From Bacteroides graminisolvens DSM 19988 = JCM 15093 (lineage in GTDB: Bacteria > Bacteroidota > Bacteroidia > Bacteroidales > Bacteroidaceae), in the NCBI RefSeq assembly GCF_000428125.1, contig NZ_ATZI01000006.1, forward strand, positions 62,001 through 126,000: a stretch of 64,000 nt of DNA, given 5' to 3'. Positions 41,880 through 50,581 of this stretch are shown piece by piece. Within the stretch, counting starts at the first letter, position 1; every line of letters starts with the position of its first letter. A program made the translations under genes and the position numbers. The notes under the pieces were generated by a model. It worked only from the letters and a program-made list of their open reading frames with translations, was not told the DNA's origin and searched no databases.

Positions 41880-43428
41880 TTTTTAATAAAGGTAATGCAA
41901 TAATAAATTTAGTTCCCACATTCAGTTCACTCTCCGCTCTTATAGAACCTTTATGATCCTGAATTATTTTCTTCACATAAGCAAGTCCTAATCCGAAGCC
42001 CTTCACATCGTGTAAATTACCTGTATGAACACGATAGAACTTCTCAAAGACTTTCTTCAAATTTTCTTTTTTAATACCAATGCCATTGTCTTGTACCGAA
42101 ATCATCAGCTTACCTGCTTCATTCCAGGTTCTAATGTCTAGCAACAAATCTTCGTCCGGCCTTTTATACTTAACAGCATTGTCCATCAGATTGAATATCA
42201 CATTGGTTATATGCATCTCATCAGCAAAAATCACCGAATCTTCAGCATCCAGGCTAGAGGTAATCTTACCGTTATAACGTTCTACTTTCAAAGTAAATGT
42301 ATTAATAACCCCAGCTATCATTTCGTTGGCATCTATTTCTTTCATCTTCAAGGTTGCTTTCTGCTTGTCAAACATAGACATCTGCAAAACCTTTTCAACT
42401 TGGAATCTCAACCTTTTGGTTTCATCGTTTATCACCCCGGATATATGTTGAAACATTTGCGGCGACTTACCCACAGCCGGGTCTTTCAACATCTGTGCAG
42501 CCAGAGAAATAGTAGAAATCGGAGTTTTGAATTCATGAGTCATGTTATTGATGAAGTCATTTTTCATCTCCGTCAATTTCTTCTGCCTGAAAATAATATA
42601 AATCGTGAAGATAAATGTAATCAGCAAAACCAGCGTAAAGACCAATGACGGGATCATAAAGCTCACTGAATCAAAAATATAATCTCTTTTTGCCGGAAAA
42701 TGAACCTTAACTACACTCATCTTTGCGGGAGGGTCATTCGGAAAAAGAATCTGACTATACGAGCTCTCACTACCTTTATCTTCATAGTCAGAGCATCTGT
42801 AAACCTCACGGCCGTCTTTATCAATTACAATAAAATGATAAGGTATATCAATTCCATTATTAATTAATTCAGATTTTAAATATTGGTCCAGGTTTTTAAA
42901 ATTAACCCTCTCTTCCAACGATTTATCACTAGCTCTGTAAAGCATTTGCCAAACGACCTCATCAAGCAAGAAGCGCTGATACAAGTAACGGTTCTTGATG
43001 GCCTCCTGCAAAGTTCTGGAAGTCTGCGGTATCGTATTAGTACCGTGTCTTCTAGAAATCATCGCTTTCGGAAGTGCCGATGGTTTGGTTGTTATTGTTT
43101 TCAACTCAAATGCCGAATACATGGTACCGTCCTGAGAAGAAACGTTGTAGCGTTGAGTCTGCTGTATGATATCGCCTTTTTGAGGAGAAGAGGAACTTTG
43201 CGACAAAGCCTCTCTTTCAGTAGCCGTGACATCCTTTTCGAGCCAGCGTTGCGTCTCATCATATTCCACATTCTTAGAGACCTGGTACAAACTGCGCTTC
43301 ACTGATTCATCAAATTGCTCATTGCGCATTTTAACCATTTCCTCTATATAACTTACTTGTAAGTAAAGTAAGCTAAGAAAAGAGAGGCCCATAATTACAC
43401 CTAATATCCAGATTGTTGACTTTTTCAT
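41872..43428 (-). CDS. rprX: Sensor histidine kinase RprX
   Basis: The 518-residue inner-membrane kinase has two membrane helices (about 5-26 and 255-280) around a periplasmic sensor region of roughly 225 residues. The phosphorylated His298 lies in NNMTHEFKTPISTISLAAQ. The ATPase motifs are N-box FNLMDNAVKYK, G1 VQDNGIGIKKEN, F-box FEKFYRVHTGNLHDVKG, and G2 GFGLGLAYVKKI. The signal is unknown. A TAATTTTG box lies only six bases before the start, which would give an almost leaderless mRNA; a promoter further upstream is possible. Confidence 0.92.
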   Translation of the reverse strand: MKKSTIWILGVIMGLSFLSLLYLQVSYIEEMVKMRNEQFDESVKRSLYQVSKNVEYDETQRWLEKDVTATEREALSQSSSSPQKGDIIQQTQRYNVSSQDGTMYSAFELKTITTKPSALPKAMISRRHGTNTIPQTSRTLQEAIKNRYLYQRFLLDEVVWQMLYRASDKSLEERVNFKNLDQYLKSELINNGIDIPYHFIVIDKDGREVYRCSDYEDKGSESSYSQILFPNDPPAKMSVVKVHFPAKRDYIFDSVSFMIPSLVFTLVLLITFIFTIYIIFRQKKLTEMKNDFINNMTHEFKTPISTISLAAQMLKDPAVGKSPQMFQHISGVINDETKRLRFQVEKVLQMSMFDKQKATLKMKEIDANEMIAGVINTFTLKVERYNGKITSSLDAEDSVIFADEMHITNVIFNLMDNAVKYKRPDEDLLLDIRTWNEAGKLMISVQDNGIGIKKENLKKVFEKFYRVHTGNLHDVKGFGLGLAYVKKIIQDHKGSIRAESELNVGTKFIIALPLLKNE

Positions 43429-43433
43429 AGCAA

Positions 43434-43441
43434 CAAAATTA
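43434..43441 (-). promoter_or_regulatory. Possible -7 box of rprXY
   Basis: TAATTTTG on the minus strand fits TAnnTTTG but is only six bases from the start codon, so transcription would begin at or next to the ATG. Confidence 0.35.
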
Positions 43442-43615
43442 ACAACTGCTAATTAACACTCCTAATCAATTAACCTGATTTAACCGCAAGTTGTTGTTAA
43501 TTAACTCAAAACGGCTCGTTAAATGGTATTCTGATCATTATAACAAAGCTTTCGCCTGTTTGGTTTGCAAATTTAATAAAAAATTAAAGAATTCCTTAAT
43601 CAAAGAGAATAAATA

Positions 43616-43659
43616 AAAAAGTCACTATCGCTAGAGTTTACCAGCAACAGCGACTTTTT
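43616..43659 (-). terminator. Terminator of the EF-G paralogue gene
   Basis: On the minus strand a 17-bp stem (three G-U pairs) is followed by TTTTTTATTT; the arms are at 43643-43659 and 43616-43632. The 43442-43615 stretch is AT-rich with nothing else seen. Confidence 0.75.
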
Positions 43660-43680
43660 ATATATATCAGTCAAAAAGAA

Positions 43681-45837
43681 CTACTCTTCAGCATGTTTTG
43701 CTTCAAACTCTTTTATCAATTTATCTTGTACATCTACAGGTACTAATTCATAATTAGCAAATTTCATTATAAAGGACGCACGGCCTCCTGTCAACGAGCT
43801 TAAGGCTGTTGAATAAGACGACATTTCTTTTAAAGGAATCTTCGCCACAAGCTTTTCAAATCCTTTTTCACTGCTCATACCCATGATAATGGCGCGTCTT
43901 CCCTGAAGATCTCCCATTACATCTCCCATCTTATCCGACGGAACAAAAACTTCCACATCATAAATTGGTTCCAGAATTTTGGGGCCTGCATTTTTAAAGG
44001 CCTCACTGAATGCATTTCTTCCCGCCAGCATAAAAGAAATTTCGTTAGAATCTACCGGGTGCATTTTACCTTCATAAACAATAACTCTTACATCTCGGGC
44101 ATAAGATCCAGTTAAAGGACCCTGTTCCATACGAGCCATGATACCTTTCAAAATAGCAGGCATAAACCTAGAATCGATAGAACCGCCAACGATACTGTTG
44201 ATAAAGACAAGTTTGCCACCCCAATCCAAAGAGATCTCTTCCACTCCTTTCACACTGATTTTAAATTCCTGACCATTAAATTTATAAGTATCAGGTACCG
44301 GCATTCCATCTTTATAAGGTTCTACGATAAGATGTACTTCACCAAACTGACCCGCACCACCCGATTGTTTTTTGTGCCTGTAATCAGCTCGGGCAGCTTT
44401 GGTGATTGTCTCCCTGTAAGGAATCCTGGGTTCTTCAAATTTAATCGCTATTTTTTCATTATGTTCCAATCTCCATTTCAATGTACGAAGATGAAATTCT
44501 CCCTGACCGTGTACCAATGTCTGCCTCAATTCCTTCGATTGCTCTATCACCCAAGTAGGATCTTCTTCGCGCATGCGATTAAGAACACTCATCATCTTTT
44601 CCACGTCAGCTTCGTTGACCGGTTTAATGGCTCTGGAATATTTAGAATTGGGATATTTAATAAAATCAAATTTATAGCTACAATCCTTTCCATTCAAGGT
44701 ATTTCCGGTTTTTACATCCTTTAATTTAACGGCAGCACCAATATCGCCAGCTTGCAATTCTTCTACTTTAATACGATTGGGACCAGCCACTACATAAATC
44801 TGAGCAATGCGCTCTTTAGACCCTCTATTAGCATTTGTCAGATCATCTCCCTCTTTTACTTTGCCACTCATTACTTTAAAATAAGAGACTTCACCTATGT
44901 GAGGCTCTACACTTGTTTTAAAGAAATAGAGAGACGAAGGGCCATTTGAATCGGGAGCAACTTCTTTCCCTTCCGTATTCACAACTTTGGGCATATCTGA
45001 AACAAACGGAACCACATTTCCCAAAAACTCCATCAGTCGCCGAACTCCCATGTCTTTTCCGGCACAAACACAGAACACTGGAAACATTCCCCTATTAGCC
45101 AATCCCATGCGAATACCTTCACGCATTTCATCTTCACTAAGAGATTCTTGCTCAAAGAACTTTTCCATCAGCTCTTCTTCATTTTCAGCTGCTGCCTCTA
45201 CTAAAGCCTTATGCATTTCCATGGCTTTGTCCATCTCTTCAGCAGGTATATCTTCAATGATAGGAGCGCCTCCTTCGGGCTTCCAGGAATACTTCTTCAT
45301 CAACAACACATCGATCAACGCATTGAAATTAGGGCCTGTTGCTATGGGATATTGAACAGGAATTACTTTATTTCCATAGGCTTCTTTGAGCTGCTCCAAA
45401 ATGTTATCGTAATCACATTTTTCATTATCAAGCTGATTCACTAAGAATATAACCGGTTTATTGAATTTTTCAGTATACCTGAAATGATTTTGCGTTCCTA
45501 CTTCAACACCGTATTGACCGTTAATAAGTAGGATGGCCGTATCAGTCACATTGAGTGCAGTAACAGCTCCGCCAACAAAGTCATCTGCACCCGGACAGTC
45601 AATCATATTCAGCTTCTTGTTATTCCACTCCACATGAAATACTGTAGAAAAAACAGAGTAACCATATTCCTGCTCAACAGGAAAATAGTCACTCACCGTA
45701 TTTTTTGCTGCGACAGAGCCGCGGCGTTTTATAACTCCACTCTCGAAGAGCATTGCTTCAACGAGAGTGGTTTTCCCAGAGCCGGAACTTCCCAATAATG
45801 AGATGTTCTTAATTTCATTAGTCTGATATACTTTCAT
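43681..45837 (-). CDS. fusA2: Elongation factor G paralogue with altered GTPase centre (EF-G2 type)
   Basis: The 718-residue protein has all five EF-G domains: the G domain, a beta-barrel, and domains III-V ending in an EFG_C-type region (EPIYDVEVFVPSDKMGDVMGDLQGRRA). The G domain is unusual. P-loop GSSGSGKTT is kept, but the switch I RGIT motif is replaced by EYGYSVFST, and the G3 motif reads DCPGA (80-84) instead of DTPGH, so the His that promotes GTP hydrolysis is Ala84. G4 is NQLD instead of NKMD. In B. thetaiotaomicron a paralogue, EF-G2, is reported to support translocation without GTP hydrolysis during carbon starvation and to be induced by the regulator Cur. I infer that this is its orthologue. 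A CRP-like site lies upstream. Confidence 0.88.
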   Translation of the reverse strand: MKVYQTNEIKNISLLGSSGSGKTTLVEAMLFESGVIKRRGSVAAKNTVSDYFPVEQEYGYSVFSTVFHVEWNNKKLNMIDCPGADDFVGGAVTALNVTDTAILLINGQYGVEVGTQNHFRYTEKFNKPVIFLVNQLDNEKCDYDNILEQLKEAYGNKVIPVQYPIATGPNFNALIDVLLMKKYSWKPEGGAPIIEDIPAEEMDKAMEMHKALVEAAAENEEELMEKFFEQESLSEDEMREGIRMGLANRGMFPVFCVCAGKDMGVRRLMEFLGNVVPFVSDMPKVVNTEGKEVAPDSNGPSSLYFFKTSVEPHIGEVSYFKVMSGKVKEGDDLTNANRGSKERIAQIYVVAGPNRIKVEELQAGDIGAAVKLKDVKTGNTLNGKDCSYKFDFIKYPNSKYSRAIKPVNEADVEKMMSVLNRMREEDPTWVIEQSKELRQTLVHGQGEFHLRTLKWRLEHNEKIAIKFEEPRIPYRETITKAARADYRHKKQSGGAGQFGEVHLIVEPYKDGMPVPDTYKFNGQEFKISVKGVEEISLDWGGKLVFINSIVGGSIDSRFMPAILKGIMARMEQGPLTGSYARDVRVIVYEGKMHPVDSNEISFMLAGRNAFSEAFKNAGPKILEPIYDVEVFVPSDKMGDVMGDLQGRRAIIMGMSSEKGFEKLVAKIPLKEMSSYSTALSSLTGGRASFIMKFANYELVPVDVQDKLIKEFEAKHAEE

Positions 45838-45951
45838 GATATCTAAGATTTAAGTGATTAACTAATTATATTCTTCACAAATTCATTTAACTAAGGCGCA
45901 AATTATAAATAAATAAATATAAAAACAATTATTATACCTCTGTTTCTAAAC

Positions 45952-45967
45952 AATGTTATGCAACATT
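45952..45967. promoter_or_regulatory. CRP-like inverted repeat, AATGTT-ATGC-AACATT
   Basis: A perfect 6-4-6 inverted repeat lies between the divergent EF-G paralogue and hemW genes, about 120 bases before the former. A weak -7-like ATAATTTG (minus strand, 45899-45906) would put the site near -65, an activator position. The geometry ATGT-N6-ACAT is that of CRP-family sites. Confidence 0.55.
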
Positions 45968-46061
45968 TATATTCAGTATTTCTAAATTTTGTATATTTAC
46001 AGCCAAATCAATCAAAAATACAGGAGTGCCAAGCAAGCTCTTCCTTATAATTCAAAAACTG

Positions 46062-47195
46062 ATGGCGGGCATTTACATACATGTTCCTTTCTGCAAGACG
46101 CGTTGCATTTATTGCGATTTCTATTCAACGACACAAAGTTCGCTGCAACCAAATTACGTTTCAGCATTATGTAAGGAGCTGGTTCAACGAAAAGAATATT
46201 TAGATTCAGAATCGGTAGAGACAATTTATTTTGGAGGAGGCACACCTTCACAGCTCAGTTACGAAGAACTCACTGCAATCTTCCAAACGATTACAGAAAA
46301 CTATAGGGTTACCGAAAATGCAGAAGTCACTATGGAAGCTAACCCGGATGATTTATCGTCAACATACTTAAGCCTACTTCGTAAATTACCGTTTAACCGT
46401 ATCAGTATGGGTATTCAGACGTTTCACGATGGCACACTTAAACTTCTTAAGCGACGTCACAGCGCATTACAAGCACTTGAAGCGTTCAAAAAAAGTAGAG
46501 TTGCAGGCTTTAATAATATCAGTATTGATTTAATGTATGGACTACCGGGCGAAAGTATCCAGACTTGGAAAGAGGATATTAACAAGGCTATATCACTAAG
46601 TCCTGAACACATATCTGCCTACCATCTTACATATGAACAAGGTACACCTATATATAATATGTTGCAACAGCATAAGATAAGAGAAGTCACCGAAGAGCTC
46701 AGCGTGACTTTCTTTAATATCCTCCGAGAGGAATTACTCAAATCCGGATACGAGCATTACGAAATATCAAACTTTTGTCAGCCTGGTAAGGAATCCAAGC
46801 ACAACACATCGTATTGGAAAGGGGTGAACTATTTGGGGTGTGGTCCTTCTGCCCATTCGTTTAACGGAAAAAGCAGAGAATGGAATGTATCTTCACTTAA
46901 TGACTATATAAAAGGGATAGAGAAGGGAGAAAGAGATTTTGAAACAGAGGAACTCAATGCAGACACCCGATACAACGAACTGATAATCACATCGTTGCGA
47001 ACATCAAAAGGAATATGCCTAGATCAAATTACACAAATATTTGGAGGTGCATATACTGATTATTGCCTAAAAATGGGAACAAAATACATGGAACAGGAGT
47101 CGTTAATAATAGAATCAGGCTATTTAAGACTAACGGAAAAGGGCCTTTTTATTTCCGATGGAATCATGAGCACTTTATTAAAAGTAGAGAACTAG
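46062..47195 (+). CDS. hemW: Radical-SAM heme chaperone HemW
   Basis: The 377-residue protein is HemW-like (formerly called oxygen-independent coproporphyrinogen oxidase-like). The start AGIYIHVPFCKTRCIYCDFYS carries the radical SAM cysteines at 11, 15 and 18, followed by TIYFGGGTPSQLSYEEL, EVTMEANPDDL, NRISMGIQTF, and a C-terminal HemN_C-type domain (YNELIITSLRTSKGICLDQI). HemW inserts heme into membrane proteins in bacteria where it has been tested. A GTG at 46026 would add 12 residues without family support, so ATG 46062 is used. Confidence 0.9.
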   Translation: MAGIYIHVPFCKTRCIYCDFYSTTQSSLQPNYVSALCKELVQRKEYLDSESVETIYFGGGTPSQLSYEELTAIFQTITENYRVTENAEVTMEANPDDLSSTYLSLLRKLPFNRISMGIQTFHDGTLKLLKRRHSALQALEAFKKSRVAGFNNISIDLMYGLPGESIQTWKEDINKAISLSPEHISAYHLTYEQGTPIYNMLQQHKIREVTEELSVTFFNILREELLKSGYEHYEISNFCQPGKESKHNTSYWKGVNYLGCGPSAHSFNGKSREWNVSSLNDYIKGIEKGERDFETEELNADTRYNELIITSLRTSKGICLDQITQIFGGAYTDYCLKMGTKYMEQESLIIESGYLRLTEKGLFISDGIMSTLLKVEN

Positions 47196-47234
47196 CACTA
47201 TATACAACATTAATTAACTACAATAGAAACTAAT

Positions 47235-48005
47235 ATGAAAACAAGTAAAAAACTATTCTATCTATTCATTTTTGCCTGCTGCCTCAGTTCATGCAGGAGC
47301 AGCAAAAGTATGCAAGCTGATTTCAGACAACTAGAAACAAGTCTGTTCTACGAATTAACTACTCCAGAGTACAAAGGGACTAAAAACACTAAGGTCTACT
47401 TGGATCGTATTGATAAGTCCAAAATGCCAGTCTTTACCAAAGTCAAAAAGGACGGCAGCCTATTTCTGCCTCTTCTGTTTGTTAATTATAGTTCGCAAGA
47501 CTACGCTATAACAATGGGAGAGAGCTGTTTAAAGGAGAACTATTGCAAGTTTCTAACAGATGCATTGTTGGCAGAATGTAACAGTAGCAGTTGTTTTTAT
47601 CTGACTGATTCCATGCATGAAATGTATAGCGACTCTGATTACGTACTTAAAGTTGAGATTGTGCAAAATGAAACCACAAGTCAAGTTAAGATTGAACAAG
47701 GAAATTACTACGTATATGGAGGAAATGATGAAGAAAGCTATTACGGCGAGTACTCAAACCGAGCAGCCAAAAAAGCAACTACAAACCTTTCATTTTGGGT
47801 AAGACTATTTAAAGGGAATAACTGCCTCACGACGAATATATACAATGTGAACAAGAGTTTTAAATGCAAAGACTGTAGCTTTGAACAAACGATTGACGCC
47901 AATCAGGCAAGCCTTGACAACATGGCAGAATGCCTTTCATTAGCAACGAAAGAGATGGTCGAACAAATAAGCAATGAGATAAACCTCTTTTTAGTGGTAA
48001 GATAA
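47235..48005 (+). CDS. Lipoprotein of unknown function
   Basis: The 256-residue protein has a lipoprotein signal (MKTSKKLFYLFIFACCLSSC), with lipidation at Cys20. The mature part is mixed alpha/beta with several cysteines (NYCKFLTDALLAECNSSSCF; CKDCSF) and a tyrosine/glutamate-rich segment (NYYVYGGNDEESYYGEYS). I do not recognise the family. It lies 39 bases after hemW with no obvious promoter box, so it may be co-transcribed with it. It ends at a hairpin terminator at 48044. Confidence 0.75.
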   Translation: MKTSKKLFYLFIFACCLSSCRSSKSMQADFRQLETSLFYELTTPEYKGTKNTKVYLDRIDKSKMPVFTKVKKDGSLFLPLLFVNYSSQDYAITMGESCLKENYCKFLTDALLAECNSSSCFYLTDSMHEMYSDSDYVLKVEIVQNETTSQVKIEQGNYYVYGGNDEESYYGEYSNRAAKKATTNLSFWVRLFKGNNCLTTNIYNVNKSFKCKDCSFEQTIDANQASLDNMAECLSLATKEMVEQISNEINLFLVVR

Positions 48006-48043
48006 GCCAAGCAAACAAGAGCAATCGTTGGATGATTGCAGGC

Positions 48044-48080
48044 AAAATGCCCTCTAGACAATCACAAGAGGGCATTTTTA
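48044..48080 (+). terminator. Terminator after the 47235 lipoprotein gene
   Basis: AAAATGCCCTCT pairs with AGAGGGCATTTT around an 11-base loop, followed by TA. A smaller GCAATC/GATTGC hairpin lies just before it (48021-48039). Confidence 0.8.
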
Positions 48081-48198
48081 GCATACTTATATTACAAATT
48101 CATTTCATTTACATACTAAAACAGAACAAATACACAACAAGCAATTGACCTATATCAAGAAAACATGCTAAAAAACATATTTTTAGAAACTTCTCTTT

Positions 48199-48257
48199 TA
48201 TGTTATAAAACATACCCTTATCTTTGTATCGGTAAAAAGAAAAAGCTAAGCGCTTAG
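48199..48257 (+). promoter_or_regulatory. Promoter 1: CRP-like site, -7 box and leader palindrome
   Basis: TATGTT-ATAA-AACATA (48199-48214), then after four bases TATCTTTG (48219-48226), then the palindrome CTAAGCGCTTAG (48246-48257) in the transcribed leader. The inverted repeat fills the space where the -33 spacer should be, and no TTTG -33 element is seen. The same three parts with the same spacing recur before the second copy. Nothing else is recognised in 48081-48198. Confidence 0.65.
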
Positions 48258-48342
48258 ACCTGATTCAACAGGTATTAGTTTTTTTATAGTTTTCAAGGAT
48301 AACAAAAGTTTTTAGGTATAACAAATTAAAAAAGTAGGTATT

Positions 48343-48696
48343 ATGAAACGTTTAGGATTAACATTAGTAGCAGTATTCTGCTTGGCTGCCAGTTCTTTTG
48401 CAGCAGGAAACCAACCTACAACTGCAAATTGGGAAGGTAACATCAACGTAAACAAGTTGAGTAAATATTTGAAATTGAATTCAAATCAAACTGAAGAAGT
48501 AGCTAGCATCTGCGATTATTTCTCTAATCAAATGGATAAAGCGGCTAATTCATCAAAGAAACAAGATGAATTATTGAAGAACGCTGTTTACGGCAACCTC
48601 AAACTGATGAAAAAAACCCTGTCTCCAGAACAGTACAGCAAGTACAATACAGTTTTGAACATCACTTTGCAGAATAAAGGTATTGAGCTGAAATAA
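48343..48696 (+). CDS. Small secreted protein, tandem copy 1
   Basis: The 117-residue protein has a signal peptide (MKRLGLTLVAVFCLAASSFA) and a mature part of about 97 residues predicted to be mostly helical: VNKLSKYLKL, NQTEEVASICDYFSNQMDKA, QDELLKNAVYGNLKLMKKTL, SPEQYSKYNTVLNITL. The helix-turn pattern with LSPEQYxKY resembles periplasmic Spy/CpxP-like chaperone repeats, but this is only a resemblance. It is 107/117 identical by eye to the copy at 49049. Leader and promoter are also duplicated. No function is assigned. Confidence 0.85.
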   Translation: MKRLGLTLVAVFCLAASSFAAGNQPTTANWEGNINVNKLSKYLKLNSNQTEEVASICDYFSNQMDKAANSSKKQDELLKNAVYGNLKLMKKTLSPEQYSKYNTVLNITLQNKGIELK

Positions 48697-48730
48697 AGAT
48701 CTCAAATAAGATCTTCCTTATTAATAGATG

Positions 48731-48768
48731 CACCGAAAAGCCGAAAAGAAATGGCTCTCCGGTGTTTT
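48731..48768 (+). terminator. Terminator after tandem copy 1
   Basis: CACCG...AGCC pairs with GGCT...CGGTG (two-part stem) and is followed by TTTTATTTTTT. The rest of 48769-48924 is AT-rich and holds nothing else recognised. Confidence 0.7.
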
Positions 48769-48924
48769 ATTTTTTTATAGCACAAAAACATCATGATAGG
48801 TAAAACCTTTAATAAGATTACAATTTGATGACACATCAATCCATTTATGATCATAAAACCTCATAAATAGTTGATCTAAATCAAAAAAGGACGCTAAACA
48901 ATAAAATAGATGCATTTTAATTTT

Positions 48925-48983
48925 TATGTTGTAGAACATATGATTATCTTTGCATCAGTAAAAAGAAAAAGCTAAGCGCTTAG
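48925..48983 (+). promoter_or_regulatory. Promoter 2: CRP-like site, -7 box and leader palindrome
   Basis: TATGTT-GTAG-AACATA (48925-48940), TATCTTTG (48945-48952) and CTAAGCGCTTAG (48972-48983) repeat the layout of promoter 1. The bases around them have drifted, but these parts and the sequence just before the ATG are kept. Confidence 0.65.
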
Positions 48984-49048
48984 ACAAAATTCAATAGATA
49001 TTAGATTATTAAAGTTTTTAGGTATAACAAATTTAAAAAGTAGGTATT

Positions 49049-49402
49049 ATGAAACGTTTAGGATTAACATTAGTGGCAGTATTCTGCTTGGCTGCCAGTT
49101 CTTTTGCAGCAGGAAATCAACCTACAACTGCAAAATGGGAAGGAAACATCAACGTTAATAAGTTGAGTAAATATTTAAAGCTCACTTCTAATCAAACAGA
49201 AGAAGTAGCCAATATATGCAATTATTTCTCTGAACAAATGGACAAAGTGTCTAACTCTTCAAAGAAACAAGATGAATTAATTAAAAATGCTGTATACGGT
49301 AACCTAAAGTTGATGAAAAAGACTTTATCACCTGAGCAGTATGCAAAGTACAACACCCTTCTAAATATTACTTTGCAAAATAAAGGGATTGAATTGAAAT
49401 AA
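49049..49402 (+). CDS. Small secreted protein, tandem copy 2
   Basis: The 117-residue paralogue of the 48343 gene has an identical signal peptide and ten substitutions in the mature part (for example N/K, D/N, N/E, AA/VS), most of them surface-type changes. Synonymous changes are spread through the gene (for example near 49170-49200), so the duplication is not brand new. It has its own promoter with the same inverted repeat, and a separate terminator, so both copies can be expressed alone. Function unknown; a Spy/CpxP-like envelope role is a guess. Confidence 0.85.
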   Translation: MKRLGLTLVAVFCLAASSFAAGNQPTTAKWEGNINVNKLSKYLKLTSNQTEEVANICNYFSEQMDKVSNSSKKQDELIKNAVYGNLKLMKKTLSPEQYAKYNTLLNITLQNKGIELK

Positions 49403-49419
49403 AAAGTTTCAACTATATA

Positions 49420-49458
49420 AAAAAGGTATTGCAGTTTTAACCTGCAATACCTTTTTTT
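49420..49458. terminator. Bidirectional terminator between tandem copy 2 and the Smr gene
   Basis: AAAAGGTATTGCAG pairs with CTGCAATACCTTTT around seven bases, with T7 on the right and an A-run on the left. Confidence 0.85.
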
Positions 49459-49468
49459 GTTTCAGCCA

Positions 49469-50512
49469 TTAAATTGTAATCATCGTAGCTCCAAAACCAT
49501 ATTCCTGAAAAGATGCATCTTGATAACGACACTTATTATATTTCTTTCTAAGCTCATCTAGTAATGCTTTACGCAACACGCCATCACCTTTACCATGAAT
49601 AAATACTATTTTTTGCCCTGATTTATTTTTATAACACTCCATTACTTCCCTAAATTTATCTAGCTGATAATTCAGCATCTCACTATTTGACATGCCAGCA
49701 GTAGAATCGAGCAACTCATTAATATGCAAATCAACCTCCACCACATTATTTTTAATAACTTCTCGGCGACCGGCTTTGTTTTTAGGTTCTTCCAAATCTT
49801 TCTTCTGCAGCAACGCCGATTTAATATCATCAGCAGAAACCAAAACTTGTCGGCCCGGCACATCAGCTTTAACTATATCATAAATGAGAACCGGTTCTTC
49901 AAAAAAGACAGACTCACTAAATGTATGTAGCTTGTAAAATTTGACTGTATCAATACGGAACTCTACAGAAACAGCTGGCTTCTGAGCAAAAGTTTTTCCA
50001 TCCTTAAAAGCAATTAGTTGAATGGCCACATGCTCTATTTCATTAAGGACTTCACGACCAAATTCTTCAAGCAGCAATTTAGTATTAGGCTCTAATAAAC
50101 CGTGTGAACGACTCTTCCACGCCTTACCCTCCGCACTTAAATATTGGTAATACATAAAGTAGTTACTATCATTCACTAAATAACTTGCAAAAGAAGTGTT
50201 GCTGATAACTTTGATATCATCGGGCACAAAAGCCAAAAAGACATTCAATTTATCCCCCCCACTCAGTTCAACCGGACGTAGTGTTATTTCGGGTTTATTG
50301 ATTTTCTTTTCAGGCTGAACAGAAACTGGGCCTGACGAAGATTTACGTTTTATATTGTAATCATCCGTTTCAATTACGACGCATTCGCGAATTAGCATAG
50401 GAAAATCAAAACCGTCTGCATCTTCTACCAAAACGATGTCTTTTCCTTTAAAACCTGTCACAATTCCCCCACCCACTTCATTAAGGAATCTGACTCTATC
50501 TCCTATTTTCAT
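49469..50512 (-). CDS. DUF2027/Smr-domain protein (possible nuclease)
   Basis: The 347-residue protein starts with a small SH3-like region ([20 protein letters not shown]), has a beta-rich central DUF2027-type domain (about 75-225), and ends with a Smr domain (about 265-347) marked by [10 protein letters not shown] and [20 protein letters not shown]. Smr domains occur in MutS2 and in stand-alone proteins with RNA or DNA endonuclease activity. Here there is no MutS ATPase. An ATG two codons upstream (50518) is also possible. It is divergent from queA. Confidence 0.85.
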   Translation of the reverse strand: MKIGDRVRFLNEVGGGIVTGFKGKDIVLVEDADGFDFPMLIRECVVIETDDYNIKRKSSSGPVSVQPEKKINKPEITLRPVELSGGDKLNVFLAFVPDDIKVISNTSFASYLVNDSNYFMYYQYLSAEGKAWKSRSHGLLEPNTKLLLEEFGREVLNEIEHVAIQLIAFKDGKTFAQKPAVSVEFRIDTVKFYKLHTFSESVFFEEPVLIYDIVKADVPGRQVLVSADDIKSALLQKKDLEEPKNKAGRREVIKNNVVEVDLHINELLDSTAGMSNSEMLNYQLDKFREVMECYKNKSGQKIVFIHGKGDGVLRKALLDELRKKYNKCRYQDASFQEYGFGATMITI

Positions 50513-50554
50513 AAGCACATATACAAATTAATTCTTTATTTCAGCAAATATCGC

Positions 50555-50562
50555 TACTTTTG
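50555..50562 (+). promoter_or_regulatory. -7 box of the queA operon
   Basis: TACTTTTG fits TAnnTTTG, 19 bases before the queA ATG. A one-mismatch GATATTTG on the minus strand nearby (50544-50551) could serve the Smr gene. Confidence 0.65.
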
Positions 50563-50581
50563 CGCAAGAAAGAAAGAAATC

